Below, in pieces: positions 25,903-34,450 of a DNA stretch of 64,000 nucleotides (position 1 is its first letter; every line of letters begins with the position of its first letter). The notes beneath the pieces are model-generated. The model was not told where the DNA came from. It searched no databases and worked only from the letters and a program-made list of their open reading frames with translations. Made by a program: the position numbers and the translations under genes. The stretch is from CAVRJC01 sp963721435 (GTDB lineage: Bacteria; Actinomycetota; Acidimicrobiia; IMCC26256; DASPTH01): assembly GCA_963721435.1 (NCBI GenBank), contig CAVRJC010000012.1, positions 62,001 through 126,000 of the forward strand, written 5' to 3'.

Positions 25903-27803
25903 GGCGCGACCTCGTCGTGATCGGGCTCGTCGTGATCGGGCTCGTCGTGATCGGGCTCGTCGTGCTGGGAGATGTCGGCGAGCACCTGGCGGTAGCGCGC
26001 GTTGGTGGCCAGGAGATCAGCGTGCGCGCCGGTCGCCACGACGCGACCGTCCTCGTCCATCAGCACGACCCGGTCGGCGAGGGCGATGGTCGCCGGCCGG
26101 TGGGCGATGATCAACGTGGTCCGGCCCTGCATCACCTCGTTGAGCGCGGCGCGGATCTCGTGCTCCTTCGAAGGGTCGACGGCCGATGTCGCGTCGTCGA
26201 GGATCAGCACACGCGGGTCGGCCAGGATCGCGCGCGCGATCGCCAGCCGCTGGCGTTGGCCGCCCGACAGCGAGAATCCGTGCTCGCCGAGCAGCGTGTC
26301 GTACCCGTCGGGCAGCGCACGGATGAAGTCGTCGGCGCCCGCGAGCTCGGCGGCGCGCACGATGCGGTCGTGCGAGATGTCGCTCTCGCTGCCGCCCGCG
26401 GCGAACGCGAGGTTCTCCCACACCGTGTCGCTGAAGAGGAAGGTCTCCTCGAACACGAGCCCGATCTGGCGGCGAAGCGAGCCGAGCCGCACGTCGCGCA
26501 CGTCGTGGCCGTCGATGCTCACGCTCCCCGCGGCGACGTCGTAGAACCGAGGGATCAGGCGCGCCACCGTGCTCTTGCCGCAGCCGGTCGGCCCCACGAG
26601 CGCGACCGACTCGCCACCGGCGATCTCGAGGTCGAAGTCGCGCAGCACGCCCGCCGCGGCGTGTCCACTGGCGTGGCCGGTGCCGTGATACGCGAACCGC
26701 ACGCCCGAGAACGACACTGCACCGGGGCCCGGCGGCAACGCGGGCGCGGCCTCGTCGTCGGTGATCTGCGGCTCCGTCACCATCACTTCCTGCACCCGCG
26801 CCGCCGACGCGGTCGCACGCGAGAACTGCGCCACGATGTACGACGTCATACGCAGCGGGAACACCAGTTGGAGCAGCAGGAAGCTGAACGCGACCATGTC
26901 GCCGACGGTGAGGGTGCCGTCGATCGCGTCCTTGCCCCCGACGTACAGCACGGTCACGAGCGCGACCATTGGCAACAGGTCGAGCATCGGGTTGAACGTC
27001 GCGCGCAGACGCCCGAGCGCGACGGCCTCCCGCCGCACCTGCTCCGCGCGATCGTCGAGGCGGTCCTTCTGCACCTGCTCGGCGCCGAAACCCTTCAGCA
27101 CCCGGATGCCGGCGACGCCCTCTTCGACGACCTCCGACACGTCGGCCAATCGCTCCTGCAGCCGCGTCGCCACCGGGCCGAGCAGCCGCTGGAACCACGC
27201 CGCGCCGACGGCGAGCAACGGGAAGCTGATGAGCGACAGCAGCGTCAGCTTCACGTTGATGGTGAAGAGCACCACCAGGATCGCGACGACCATCACCACG
27301 TTCGCCGCGAACACCGGCACGAACACGGTGAGCAGGTTGATCTGGCGCAGGTCGAGGTTCGCCCGCGCCATCAGGTTCCCGATCTGCGATCGGTCGTGGT
27401 ACCCGAAGTGCAGCTCCTGCAGGTGCGCGAACAATCGTGACCGGAGCACGTGCTCGGTGCGGTGCGCGACGTAGAACGCGCAGTACCACCGGAACCCCGC
27501 GCCCGCCGCCGCGAACACCGCGAGCACGAGGATGATCCCGCACCACTTCAGGATCTCGGCGCGGTCGTACGGATCGAACCCCTCGTCGATCGCGGAGCGC
27601 GCCGCCAACGGCATCAGAATCTTCGCCCCCACCCACACCAGTGACGCCACGGTGCCGATCGGGATCCACCACCCCGCGCGCATGGTCGCCGAGATGACCA
27701 TCCGCCGGCCACCCCGCCGCAGCTCCGGCGACCGCACCGCCGCGTCGGCATCAGAGACACCGCGGGCACCGTCGATCGGCGCGTCGGTCAGCGTGTCGGC
27801 CAT
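25899..27803 (-). CDS. ABC exporter subunit B (fused membrane and ATPase domains)
   Basis: 634-aa half-transporter with six membrane helices, Walker A GPTGCGKST (~residue 404), canonical signature LSGGQRQ, and Walker B VLILDDATSAVD, in which the catalytic Glu is Asp. That is the usual mark of the degenerate site in heterodimeric exporters. The C-terminus ends in three DEPDH units encoded by a 15-bp tandem repeat (25911-25964). ATG at 27803 has TAGGGT 9 nt upstream on the minus strand, overlapping the promoter of the divergent TauD gene. Confidence 0.9.
   Translation of the reverse strand: MADTLTDAPIDGARGVSDADAAVRSPELRRGGRRMVISATMRAGWWIPIGTVASLVWVGAKILMPLAARSAIDEGFDPYDRAEILKWCGIILVLAVFAAAGAGFRWYCAFYVAHRTEHVLRSRLFAHLQELHFGYHDRSQIGNLMARANLDLRQINLLTVFVPVFAANVVMVVAILVVLFTINVKLTLLSLISFPLLAVGAAWFQRLLGPVATRLQERLADVSEVVEEGVAGIRVLKGFGAEQVQKDRLDDRAEQVRREAVALGRLRATFNPMLDLLPMVALVTVLYVGGKDAIDGTLTVGDMVAFSFLLLQLVFPLRMTSYIVAQFSRATASAARVQEVMVTEPQITDDEAAPALPPGPGAVSFSGVRFAYHGTGHASGHAAAGVLRDFDLEIAGGESVALVGPTGCGKSTVARLIPRFYDVAAGSVSIDGHDVRDVRLGSLRRQIGLVFEETFLFSDTVWENLAFAAGGSESDISHDRIVRAAELAGADDFIRALPDGYDTLLGEHGFSLSGGQRQRLAIARAILADPRVLILDDATSAVDPSKEHEIRAALNEVMQGRTTLIIAHRPATIALADRVVLMDEDGRVVATGAHADLLATNARYRQVLADISQHDEPDHDEPDHDEPDHDEVAP
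25911..25964. repeat. 15-bp tandem repeat encoding DEPDH units
   Basis: Unit CTCGTCGTGATCGGG occurs at 25911-25925, 25926-25940 and 25941-25955, plus a 9-bp partial copy to 25964. On the minus strand it codes for repeated Asp-Glu-Pro-Asp-His near the C-terminus of ABC subunit B. The perfect identity of the copies suggests recent expansion by slippage and likely length variation between strains. Confidence 0.85.
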
Positions 27804-27812
27804 GGCCCGTGC

Positions 27813-27822
27813 ACCCTAGAGT
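27813..27822. promoter_or_regulatory. Overlapping divergent -10 boxes
   Basis: In the 27 bp between the divergent ABC and TauD genes, the decamer ACCCTAGAGT reads as TAGAGT on the plus strand (27817-27822, 8 nt before the TauD ATG) and TAGGGT on the minus strand (27818-27813, 9 nt before the ABC ATG). The two boxes share the central TA, so the two promoters would compete. Both transcripts would be nearly or fully leaderless. Confidence 0.4.
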
Positions 27823-27830
27823 TCCGCGCG

Positions 27831-28754
27831 ATGTCAGGTCATTCCGTCATGTTCCGCCACCGCACGGGCCCACTGACGCTGCGCCGCGTCGCCGACCAGA
27901 GCGAGCCGAAGCCGTACCACGACATCTCCCTCACGCCGGTCGGCGCCACCCTCGGGGCCCGGGTCGACGCCATCGACCTCGCCTCCGTCGCCGACGAGCA
28001 GTGCACCGAGCTCGACCGCGCGCTGCTCGAGCACAAGGTGCTCTTCTTCCGCGACCAGCACATCACCCGCGAGGAGCACGCCTCGTTCGCGGCGCGGTTC
28101 GGCCCGCTCGTCGACGACCAGCTCGTGCTGCAACAATCACCGAACCCCGTCGACAACATGGTCGAGTTCACCCGGGACGCGGCGGTCGTCGGCTACGAGA
28201 ACGAGTGGCACACCGACGGCACGTTCCGCCCCGTTCCCCCGCTCGCCACCATCCTCCGGGCGATCGACGTCCCCGCGGTCGGCGGCGACACCCTCTTCGC
28301 CGACATGGCCGCCGCGTTCGACAACCTCGATGACGATCTCCGCGCCCGCATCACCTCCCTCACCGCCATCCACGACTGGAGCATCGGCGCCTACGCCGAC
28401 AAGTTCGGCGACCGGCTCGAGGAGCTCCGCGCGCTCGTGCCCCCGGTCGAGCACCCCGTCGTGATCCGCCATCCCCGCACCGGTCGCCCCACCCTGTTCG
28501 TGAACCGGCTCTTCACCCGCGAGATCGTCGGCCTCGATCCCGCCGAGAGCGACGCCCTCCTCGATCTCCTCTGCCGCCACGCCGAGCTCCCCGAGCTCCA
28601 GACCCGCCTCCACTGGGAGCCCGGCACCGTCGCCTTCTGGGACAACGTCGCCGTCCAGCACTACGGCGCCAACGACTACTTCCCCCAAGTCCGCACCATG
28701 GCGAGAGCCGCCATCGCCGGCGATCCCGCCGCGTGGCCCGCGCATCCAGCCTGA
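27831..28754 (+). CDS. TauD/TfdA family Fe(II)/2-oxoglutarate dioxygenase
   Basis: 307 aa. The iron facial triad is visible: His-x-Asp in EWHTDGTF near residue 126 and the distal His in VQHYGANDY, with the oxoglutarate Arg shortly after (VRTMARAA). The family hydroxylates and so desulfonates, de-etherifies or otherwise opens small acids such as taurine or phenoxyacetate. ATG 27831 matches family starts loosely; the in-frame ATG at 27849 is an alternative. No transport or sulfonate genes are adjacent, so the substrate is unknown. Confidence 0.88.
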   Translation: MSGHSVMFRHRTGPLTLRRVADQSEPKPYHDISLTPVGATLGARVDAIDLASVADEQCTELDRALLEHKVLFFRDQHITREEHASFAARFGPLVDDQLVLQQSPNPVDNMVEFTRDAAVVGYENEWHTDGTFRPVPPLATILRAIDVPAVGGDTLFADMAAAFDNLDDDLRARITSLTAIHDWSIGAYADKFGDRLEELRALVPPVEHPVVIRHPRTGRPTLFVNRLFTREIVGLDPAESDALLDLLCRHAELPELQTRLHWEPGTVAFWDNVAVQHYGANDYFPQVRTMARAAIAGDPAAWPAHPA

Positions 28755-28772
28755 TTCTCCAGCCCGACTTTC

Positions 28773-28807
28773 GCCTGACCCAACGGTCGCCTCACCCCGT
28801 GTCAGGC
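28773..28807. terminator. Weak inverted repeat between convergent genes
   Basis: GCCTGAC (28773-28779) and GTCAGGC (28801-28807) can pair around a 21-nt loop in the short gap between the TauD and DUF222 stops. The second arm overlaps the DUF222 stop codon. No T-run follows. It may serve as a bidirectional terminator, but a 7-bp stem with this loop is weak. Confidence 0.3.
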
Positions 28808-30070
28808 CGCGAGCGTGTAGTCGGGTGGTCCGCGTCGGGGTGGGGGCGCGGTCGGGTGCGGCCGGTCGGGGTCGGGTTTGGTGGCGGTGATCGTGCCATC
28901 GGGAGTGCGGGTGAGGGTCAGGCCGCCTTCGTGGCAGAGGACGTGGTGGTAGCGGCACAAGAGTACGAGGTTCTCGAGGTCGGTGCGGCCGCCGTCGATC
29001 CAAGGCTTCATGTGGTGGGCATCGGTCCATTTGGCGGGTCGGTCACAGCCGGGGAACCGGCATGTCGTGTCGCGGCGGCGCAGCGCCCGCCACTGGGCCC
29101 GGGTGACGCGTCGGGAGCGGCGGCCGACGTCGAGGACTTCGGACTCGCCGCGCATGATCACCCGGCCGATGTTGCAGTCACACAGCAGCCGTTCGATCAT
29201 CTCGGGTGAGACGGGTCGGCGGCCGATCGCGTCGCCGCATCGGGGGACGCCAGGATCTCCGAAGATGTCGACGGGTTCGTGCCCGGCGACCCGGTTCACG
29301 TCGAGGACCCCGTCGATGTTCGGCACGAATCGCCCTCCCCGCTCGGTGCGGGCCAAGGATTCCTTGGCGAGGTCGACGAGCGCGTCGGCGTAGCGCTGCC
29401 CGAGCGACCGCGGCTTCACGAGACCATTGGTGGGATCGGGCCGGTCGATCGCGTCGAGCGCGGCGCGGATCAGCGCGGCGGCTTCGGGGTCGAGGAACCC
29501 GTCGACTTTCGCGCCATCCAACGTGTCGGTGAGCCGGAAGAAGCGTTCCTCGAACGCCTTCGACGTCTCATCCTTTGCTTCGAGATCGTCCGCGTACTCG
29601 CGCCACTTGCGCATCATGACTCCGAACGCGTCGGGCGAGAGCTTCGGCGCGTGTTCGAGGATCACGTCTTCGTCACCTACGAACGTCTTGCGCCGCCGCG
29701 TCGCGAACAGGGCGAGGGTCTCCGCATTCGCGGCTGAGAGCCGGCCGTCCGCGAGCGCGTCACCCGTCGCCGGGTGACGGAACGCGAAGCGGGCGGTGCG
29801 GACCCGTGCGCTTCGCATTCGGCCGCGTCACATCCGTGTGAGACGCCAACCACGACGAGGCCGACACCGCGCCGTCTTCCGCCCACGCCTTCTGCCGCGT
29901 CCCACTGCCCGACGACACCGCAACCACTCCGCCTCGAGCCGCTCCACCAACGCAGACAACTCGACCACCCGCTCCGAGAGCGCGGCGCCGGGCCAGCCCG
30001 CCCGTTCCTCACCCGCGAGCACATCGAGCGCTTCGCTGATCTGGATCACCGGATCACCTGCACCGAACAT
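28802..30070 (-). pseudogene. DUF222/HNH endonuclease (13E12-type), broken by three frameshifts
   Basis: The C-terminal ~340 residues are intact: the DUF222 helical region and an HNH nuclease domain (CRFPGCDRP, DAHHMKPWIDGGRTDLENLVLLCRYHH). The N-terminus starts at the ATG at 30070 (MFGAGDPV, then ISEALDVLAGE...RLEAEWLR). Between them the frame changes three times: at about 29913-29917, 29888-29889 and 29803-29805. Removing one base at each gives a continuous 421-aa protein with WDAAEAWAEDGAVSASSWL across the junctions. The gene has an SOS box and a leaderless-type promoter, as known for mycobacterial 13E12 genes. It is either decayed or affected by sequence errors. Confidence 0.82.
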
Positions 30071-30078
30071 ACGTTCGA
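30063..30078. promoter_or_regulatory. LexA (SOS) box
   Basis: CCGAACATACGTTCGA matches the actinobacterial SOS consensus TCGAAC-N4-GTTCGA at 11 of 12 fixed positions. It overlaps the start codon (30070-30068) of the DUF222-HNH gene and the downstream edge of its -10 box, so bound LexA would block transcription. Several 13E12-family genes in Mycobacterium tuberculosis are known LexA targets, which supports the assignment. Confidence 0.65.
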
Positions 30079-30106
30079 CAATAGCGTCCAGTCCCGGCCG
30101 TTGCAA
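30078..30106 (-). promoter_or_regulatory. Promoter of the DUF222-HNH gene, leaderless type
   Basis: On the minus strand TTGCAA (30106-30101) and TATTGT (30083-30078) are separated by exactly 17 nt, and the -10 box ends 7 nt before the ATG at 30070. Transcription would therefore begin at or next to the A of the start codon, giving a leaderless mRNA. The SOS box lies between the -10 box and the coding region. Confidence 0.6.
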
Positions 30107-30237
30107 CCCTTTTCGCCGATTTCTTCGGTATCCACAGGTTTCCACCGGAAACGCCACTTCTCCACAGGGCCGAGCGCGCGCTGCCTCGCACGCAGTCGGC
30201 CGAGCGTGCGTCGAGCACCCGTGCGTAACGTGTCGCC

Positions 30238-31368
30238 ATGACCGACACCGCCCGACGCGTGTTCGACGCCGATGCGCACGTGATCGAACCTGTCGATCTC
30301 TACTTCGACGGCCTCGATCCCACGTTCCGCGACCGCGTGACCGTCGACCCCGCGATCGGCGACTACCACGGCCGTCTCATGCCACTGGTCGACGGTCGCC
30401 CCACCTCGGGCGGGTCGGCATGGATGCAGGAGTACCTGCGCACGGGTGATGCGAAGCAGGTGCTCGTCGACCGTTTCGGCGACATCGCCGAGCGCGGCTT
30501 CACCACCGACGCGCTGCTCGACGGCCTGGACCGCCAAGGCGTCGAGCGCGCCGCGCTCTACCCCAGCTTCTCGCTGCACACGCCGTACTCCGATCATCTC
30601 GCGCCGGATCTCGCCGATGCGCTGGCGCGCGCCTACAACCGCTGGATCGCCGACTTCACACGTGACACGAACGGCCGGCTGCTCGGTGTCGCGGTCGCGC
30701 CCCTCCACGATCCCACGCTCGCGGAAGCGGAGATTCGCCGCGCCGCTGAGCACGACGGGATCCGCGCGGTCATGATCCGCCCGAACCCGATCGACGGTCG
30801 TCCGCTCCATCATCCCGACAACGACCGCGTGTTCTCCGCGCTCGAAGACCTCGATGTCACGCTGTCGTTGCACGAAGGACGCGGCGGGCACTCGAACTTC
30901 GCCGGCAACCGCTTCGACACGTGGTACGCGTCGCACGTCGTGAGCCACCCGTTCGAGATGATGCTTGCGCTCACCAGCCTCACCGCCGAAGGCGTGTTCG
31001 ACCGTCACCCGCGCCTGCGCGTCGGTGTGCTCGAAGCCGGCACCGGATGGCTCACGTGGTGGCTGCACCGGCTCGACGAGCACCATGAGATGTTCGGGCC
31101 GCGGGAGCGACCCGAATTGAAGATGAAGCCGAGCGAGTACTTCGTCGAGCACTGCGTGATCGGCACCGACACCGACGACGACTTCGTGAACCAGACCATC
31201 GAGACCGTCGGCGCCGATCGGGTCGCGTGGTCGTCCGACTTCCCGCACCTCGAAGCCACGTACCCCGACGGCGTCGAGAAGTTCCTCGCCATGAGCAAGC
31301 TCGGTGACGACGATGCACGCCGCGTCCTCTGGGACGCCCCCTGCCACCTCTACGGACTGAGCAGCTGA
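30238..31368 (+). CDS. Amidohydrolase family 2 (PF04909) protein, copy 4
   Basis: 376-aa TIM-barrel metal-dependent hydrolase or decarboxylase: FDADAHVIEP near the N-terminus, LSLHEGRGG in the middle and the C-terminal SSDFPHLE metal motif. ATG at 30238, with TAACGT (30226-30231) 6 nt upstream and no ribosome site, so probably leaderless. It is followed after 2 nt by the isochorismatase-like gene and then by a D-aminoacylase, which suggests one amide-degrading operon. Confidence 0.86.
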   Translation: MTDTARRVFDADAHVIEPVDLYFDGLDPTFRDRVTVDPAIGDYHGRLMPLVDGRPTSGGSAWMQEYLRTGDAKQVLVDRFGDIAERGFTTDALLDGLDRQGVERAALYPSFSLHTPYSDHLAPDLADALARAYNRWIADFTRDTNGRLLGVAVAPLHDPTLAEAEIRRAAEHDGIRAVMIRPNPIDGRPLHHPDNDRVFSALEDLDVTLSLHEGRGGHSNFAGNRFDTWYASHVVSHPFEMMLALTSLTAEGVFDRHPRLRVGVLEAGTGWLTWWLHRLDEHHEMFGPRERPELKMKPSEYFVEHCVIGTDTDDDFVNQTIETVGADRVAWSSDFPHLEATYPDGVEKFLAMSKLGDDDARRVLWDAPCHLYGLSS

Positions 31369-31370
31369 GG

Positions 31371-31985
31371 ATGGACCTCGCAACGCTCGTCGAACCGGCG
31401 CACACGACGGTGCTCACGATGGAGATGGAGCGCGGTGTCGTCGGTGATCTCGCGCGCTTCACCGGACCGGCGGAAGCGGCACGGGAATCAGGGATGATCG
31501 ACCGGGTCGCCGAGCTGTGCGCGGCGTCGCGCGCCGCCGACATGCGGGTCGTGCACTGCATCGCGGCGTTCCGCCCCGACAAGGTGGGCAGCTACCGCAA
31601 CATGCCCGCGATCCTGCAGTTCATGGACGATCCCGAGCATCTCCCCGTCGGCGCACCGGCGACCGAGGTGCTCTCCGAGCTGCGCGGCCCTGAAGATCTG
31701 GAATCGGTCCGGCTGCACGGCATCGCGCCGTTCATCGGCACGTCGCTCGACCCCATTCTGCGCAGCCTCGGCACGCGCACGGTCATCGCGACCGGCGTGT
31801 CGCTCAACCGGGGCATCACGGGCATGACCATCGAAGCGGTCGACCTCGGGTACCACGTCGTCATCCCCACCGACGCCGTTGCCGGCTACCCCGCCGAGTA
31901 CGGCAAGCTGGTCCTCGAGCACACACTCAAGAACATCGCGACGCTCACCACGGTCGCGGAGCTCACCTCACTCTGGAGCAGTTGA
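31371..31985 (+). CDS. Isochorismatase-like protein lacking the catalytic Cys, copy 1
   Basis: 204 aa with the isochorismatase/cysteine hydrolase fold, but the active-site residues are changed. The usual D-x-Q near the N-terminus is TMEMERG (Glu18); the Lys region reads VRLHGIAPFIG; and in the helix that normally holds the nucleophile, GVSLNRGITGM, Gly148 takes the Cys position by alignment to GVxTxxCV. The rest of the fold (EAVDLGYHVVIPTDAV) is well kept. It is probably not a classical cysteine hydrolase. A paralogue with the same changes is at 59708-60325. It sits 2 nt after the amidohydrolase and 3 nt before the D-aminoacylase. Confidence 0.8.
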   Translation: MDLATLVEPAHTTVLTMEMERGVVGDLARFTGPAEAARESGMIDRVAELCAASRAADMRVVHCIAAFRPDKVGSYRNMPAILQFMDDPEHLPVGAPATEVLSELRGPEDLESVRLHGIAPFIGTSLDPILRSLGTRTVIATGVSLNRGITGMTIEAVDLGYHVVIPTDAVAGYPAEYGKLVLEHTLKNIATLTTVAELTSLWSS

Positions 31986-31988
31986 CGC

Positions 31989-33683
31989 ATGGCCTACGAC
32001 CTCGTGATCCGCAACGGCACCATCGTCGACGGCTCGGGCGCCGCGCCCTACGCAGCCGATGTCGCGATCGTCGGCGATCGCATCGCGGAGATCGGCGAGG
32101 TCGACGAGCGCGGCGACGCCGAGATCGACGCCGAGGGTCACGTCGTGACGCCCGGGTTCGTCGACGGGCACACGCACCTCGACGCGCAGATCTTCTGGGA
32201 CCCGCTCGGCACCCCGGTGTCGTCGCACGGGGTCACGACCGTCGTCATGGGCAACTGCGGGTTCACGCTCGCACCGTGCCGTGAGCGCGAGGCGTACCTC
32301 GCGCTGCGGAGCCTCGAGCGCGCCGAAGACATGTCGGCCGAGGTGCTCGCCGCGGGCGTGCCGTGGCAGTGGGAGACGTACCGCGAGTACCTCGACGTCG
32401 TCGACGGGCTCCCGAAGGGCATCAATTTCGCGGGCTACGTCGGGCACTCGGCGCTGCGCACCTACGTGATGGGCGAGCGCGCGTTCACCGAGCCCGCGAC
32501 CGACGACGACCTCGAGCGCATGTGCCGCGAGGTCGACGACGCGTTGCGCGCCGGTGCGGTCGGGTTCACGACGTCGCGCAGCCCCAACCACGAGACGTCC
32601 GACGACCGCCCGGTCGCGAGCCGACTCGCCGACTGGTCCGAGGTGCAACGCCTTGCCGGCGTCATGGGCGACGTCGGCTCAGGCGTCTTCGAGCTCGCCA
32701 ACGAGCAGCACAGCACGCCCGAAGAATTCGACGAGTACTTCGGCCGCCTCCGCGATCTCGCCGTCGACACCGGTCGTCCCGTCACGTTCGTCGTCGGCTT
32801 CACCAAGTCGGACGTCGCGCGCGCGGCCGGCATGATGCGCGCGCTCGACGACACTGCCGCGGCCGGTGCGCGCATGGTCGGCCAGGCGAATCCCCGTGAG
32901 TTCCAGGGCGTGCTGTCGTTCCAGACGACGTTGCCGTTCGATCGTCTCCCCGAATGGCGAGAGCTGCGCTCCCAACCGCTGGATGTCCAGGCCGCGGCGC
33001 TGCGCGATCCCGAGGTGCGCGCTCGCCTGGTCGACGCGGCAGGTCGGGGCGGGTACGCACGGGCGATCGGCGCAGAAGCGCGACCGCCCGACTACGACTG
33101 GATCCGCGTGTTCGACGCGCCGATCCCGCCGTACCGCACCGTCGCCGAGGTCGCGGCGGCGCGCGGCATCGATCCGGTGACCGCGATGATCGATCTCGCG
33201 CTCGAGCACGATCTCGACCAGTTCTTCCTCCAGCCCTTCGGCAACGAAGATCCCGGCATGCAGCTCACCGTGTTGCAGAACCCGCACACGATCGTGGCGA
33301 CCTCCGACACCGGCGCGCACGTCTCGCAGATCACCGACGCGTCGATCCCGACGCACCTCCTCGCGTACTGGGTGCGCGAGCAGCAGGCCATGACGATGGA
33401 AGCGGCGGTGCGCAAGCTCACGTCCGCCCCGGCCGAGCTGTGGGGCTTTGCCGATCGCGGGCTGCTCCGTGAGGGCTTCGCGGCCGACGTCAACGTGATC
33501 GACCCCGAGACGGTCGGCCCGGCCATGCCCGAGGTGGCGTACGACTTCCCGACGGGCGCGCGCCGGCTCACGCAGGGGTCGACGGGCATCGCGGCGACGA
33601 TCGTCGCCGGCCGCACGCTCATGCGCGACGGCGAGCACACCGGCGAGCTCCCCGGTCGGTTGCTGCGCGGCTCCGTCAGGTGA
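31989..33683 (+). CDS. N-acyl-D-amino-acid deacylase family amidohydrolase, copy 1
   Basis: 564-aa amidohydrolase of the D-aminoacylase type. Metal ligands are visible: HTHLDAQ near residue 60, the bridging Cys in MGNCGFT, GHSALR, and SDTGAHVSQ with the catalytic Asp. A small beta domain is formed by the N-terminal ~50 and C-terminal ~70 residues (TQGSTGIAATIVAGR). It would cleave N-acyl-D-amino acids or related cyclic amides. ATG start, 3 nt after the upstream stop; the 3' end overlaps the converging alpha/beta hydrolase by 8 bp. A paralogue is at 35761-37449. Confidence 0.87.
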   Translation: MAYDLVIRNGTIVDGSGAAPYAADVAIVGDRIAEIGEVDERGDAEIDAEGHVVTPGFVDGHTHLDAQIFWDPLGTPVSSHGVTTVVMGNCGFTLAPCREREAYLALRSLERAEDMSAEVLAAGVPWQWETYREYLDVVDGLPKGINFAGYVGHSALRTYVMGERAFTEPATDDDLERMCREVDDALRAGAVGFTTSRSPNHETSDDRPVASRLADWSEVQRLAGVMGDVGSGVFELANEQHSTPEEFDEYFGRLRDLAVDTGRPVTFVVGFTKSDVARAAGMMRALDDTAAAGARMVGQANPREFQGVLSFQTTLPFDRLPEWRELRSQPLDVQAAALRDPEVRARLVDAAGRGGYARAIGAEARPPDYDWIRVFDAPIPPYRTVAEVAAARGIDPVTAMIDLALEHDLDQFFLQPFGNEDPGMQLTVLQNPHTIVATSDTGAHVSQITDASIPTHLLAYWVREQQAMTMEAAVRKLTSAPAELWGFADRGLLREGFAADVNVIDPETVGPAMPEVAYDFPTGARRLTQGSTGIAATIVAGRTLMRDGEHTGELPGRLLRGSVR

Positions 33684-34371
33684 ACGAGTTGGCGAGCTCC
33701 ACGAGGACGTCGGCGAGCGCCGCGGGGTGAGAGAGGAACGGTGAGTGGCTGCCCGGCAGCAGGATCGGATCGTGTCCGAGCCAGCCGGAGGCAGCACCCA
33801 CCGCCCACGACGAGGTCACGGCGCGGTCGTCGTCGGTGAGCACGACCTCGGACGGCGCCTCCGGCCACTCGCTCAGCGGCGACGGCTCGGTGAACGGGCG
33901 CGAGCCCTGCGGCCGGAGTCGTGAAACCGCCCACGCGGCGAGATCGTCGTCGCAGTCGTGGAAGAACACACGACGCGCGGTCTGGTTGTCGAACATGTCG
34001 CGCCCGAGGTCGTCGCGGAAGCGCGGTGCGGACGTCACTTCGGCGGTGACCATGTTGCCGAAGTCGAGGCCGACGGTCACACCCGGCACCAACGGCACGG
34101 AGCAGAGGAACACCATGCCCCGAACCGGTCGCGCCGCTGCGACCAGCGGAACCACGAGGCTCCCCATCGAGTGACCGACGAGCACCACGTCGTCGACACC
34201 GCCGAGCGCGTCGACGGCCACTCGCGCGTAGTCGGCGAGCCCGGCCGACGCGTCGTCGATCGGGAGGTCCGGCGCGATCGAGGCGAAGCCGCGGGCGTCG
34301 AGCTCCTCGACCAGGTACTGCCAGCACCACGCGCCATGCCACGCGCCGTGCACCAATCCGAATGTCGTCAC
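33676..34371 (-). CDS. Alpha/beta hydrolase
   Basis: 231-aa alpha/beta hydrolase of the short MenH/esterase-like group: FGLVHGAWHGAWCW forms the oxyanion region, the nucleophile Ser is in VGHSMGS, and the catalytic His is in PGSHSPFLSHP near the C-terminus. No signal peptide. I chose the GTG at 34371 (VTTFGLVHGAW), with GGGAGTG 5 nt upstream; the longer open frame upstream is intergenic. It lies convergent to the D-aminoacylase and divergent from DUF2277. The substrate is unknown, probably a small ester or lactone. Confidence 0.85.
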   Translation of the reverse strand: MTTFGLVHGAWHGAWCWQYLVEELDARGFASIAPDLPIDDASAGLADYARVAVDALGGVDDVVLVGHSMGSLVVPLVAAARPVRGMVFLCSVPLVPGVTVGLDFGNMVTAEVTSAPRFRDDLGRDMFDNQTARRVFFHDCDDDLAAWAVSRLRPQGSRPFTEPSPLSEWPEAPSEVVLTDDDRAVTSSWAVGAASGWLGHDPILLPGSHSPFLSHPAALADVLVELANSFT

Positions 34372-34450
34372 CGCACACTCCCTCGCCACCGGATCACGGA
34401 CCCGTGAGGATACGGGGAACACTGCCGAAATGGATCGACCGCGATGATGG

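Noticed and set aside
25911..25964. Possible CRISPR or regulatory direct repeats
   Set aside because: Head-to-tail 15-bp units without spacers, in frame within a coding sequence.
30127..30166. Two DnaA-box-like sequences (TATCCACA and TTCTCCACA) near the DUF222 promoter
   Set aside because: Only two imperfect matches, no AT-rich unwinding region and no origin genes nearby; most likely chance.
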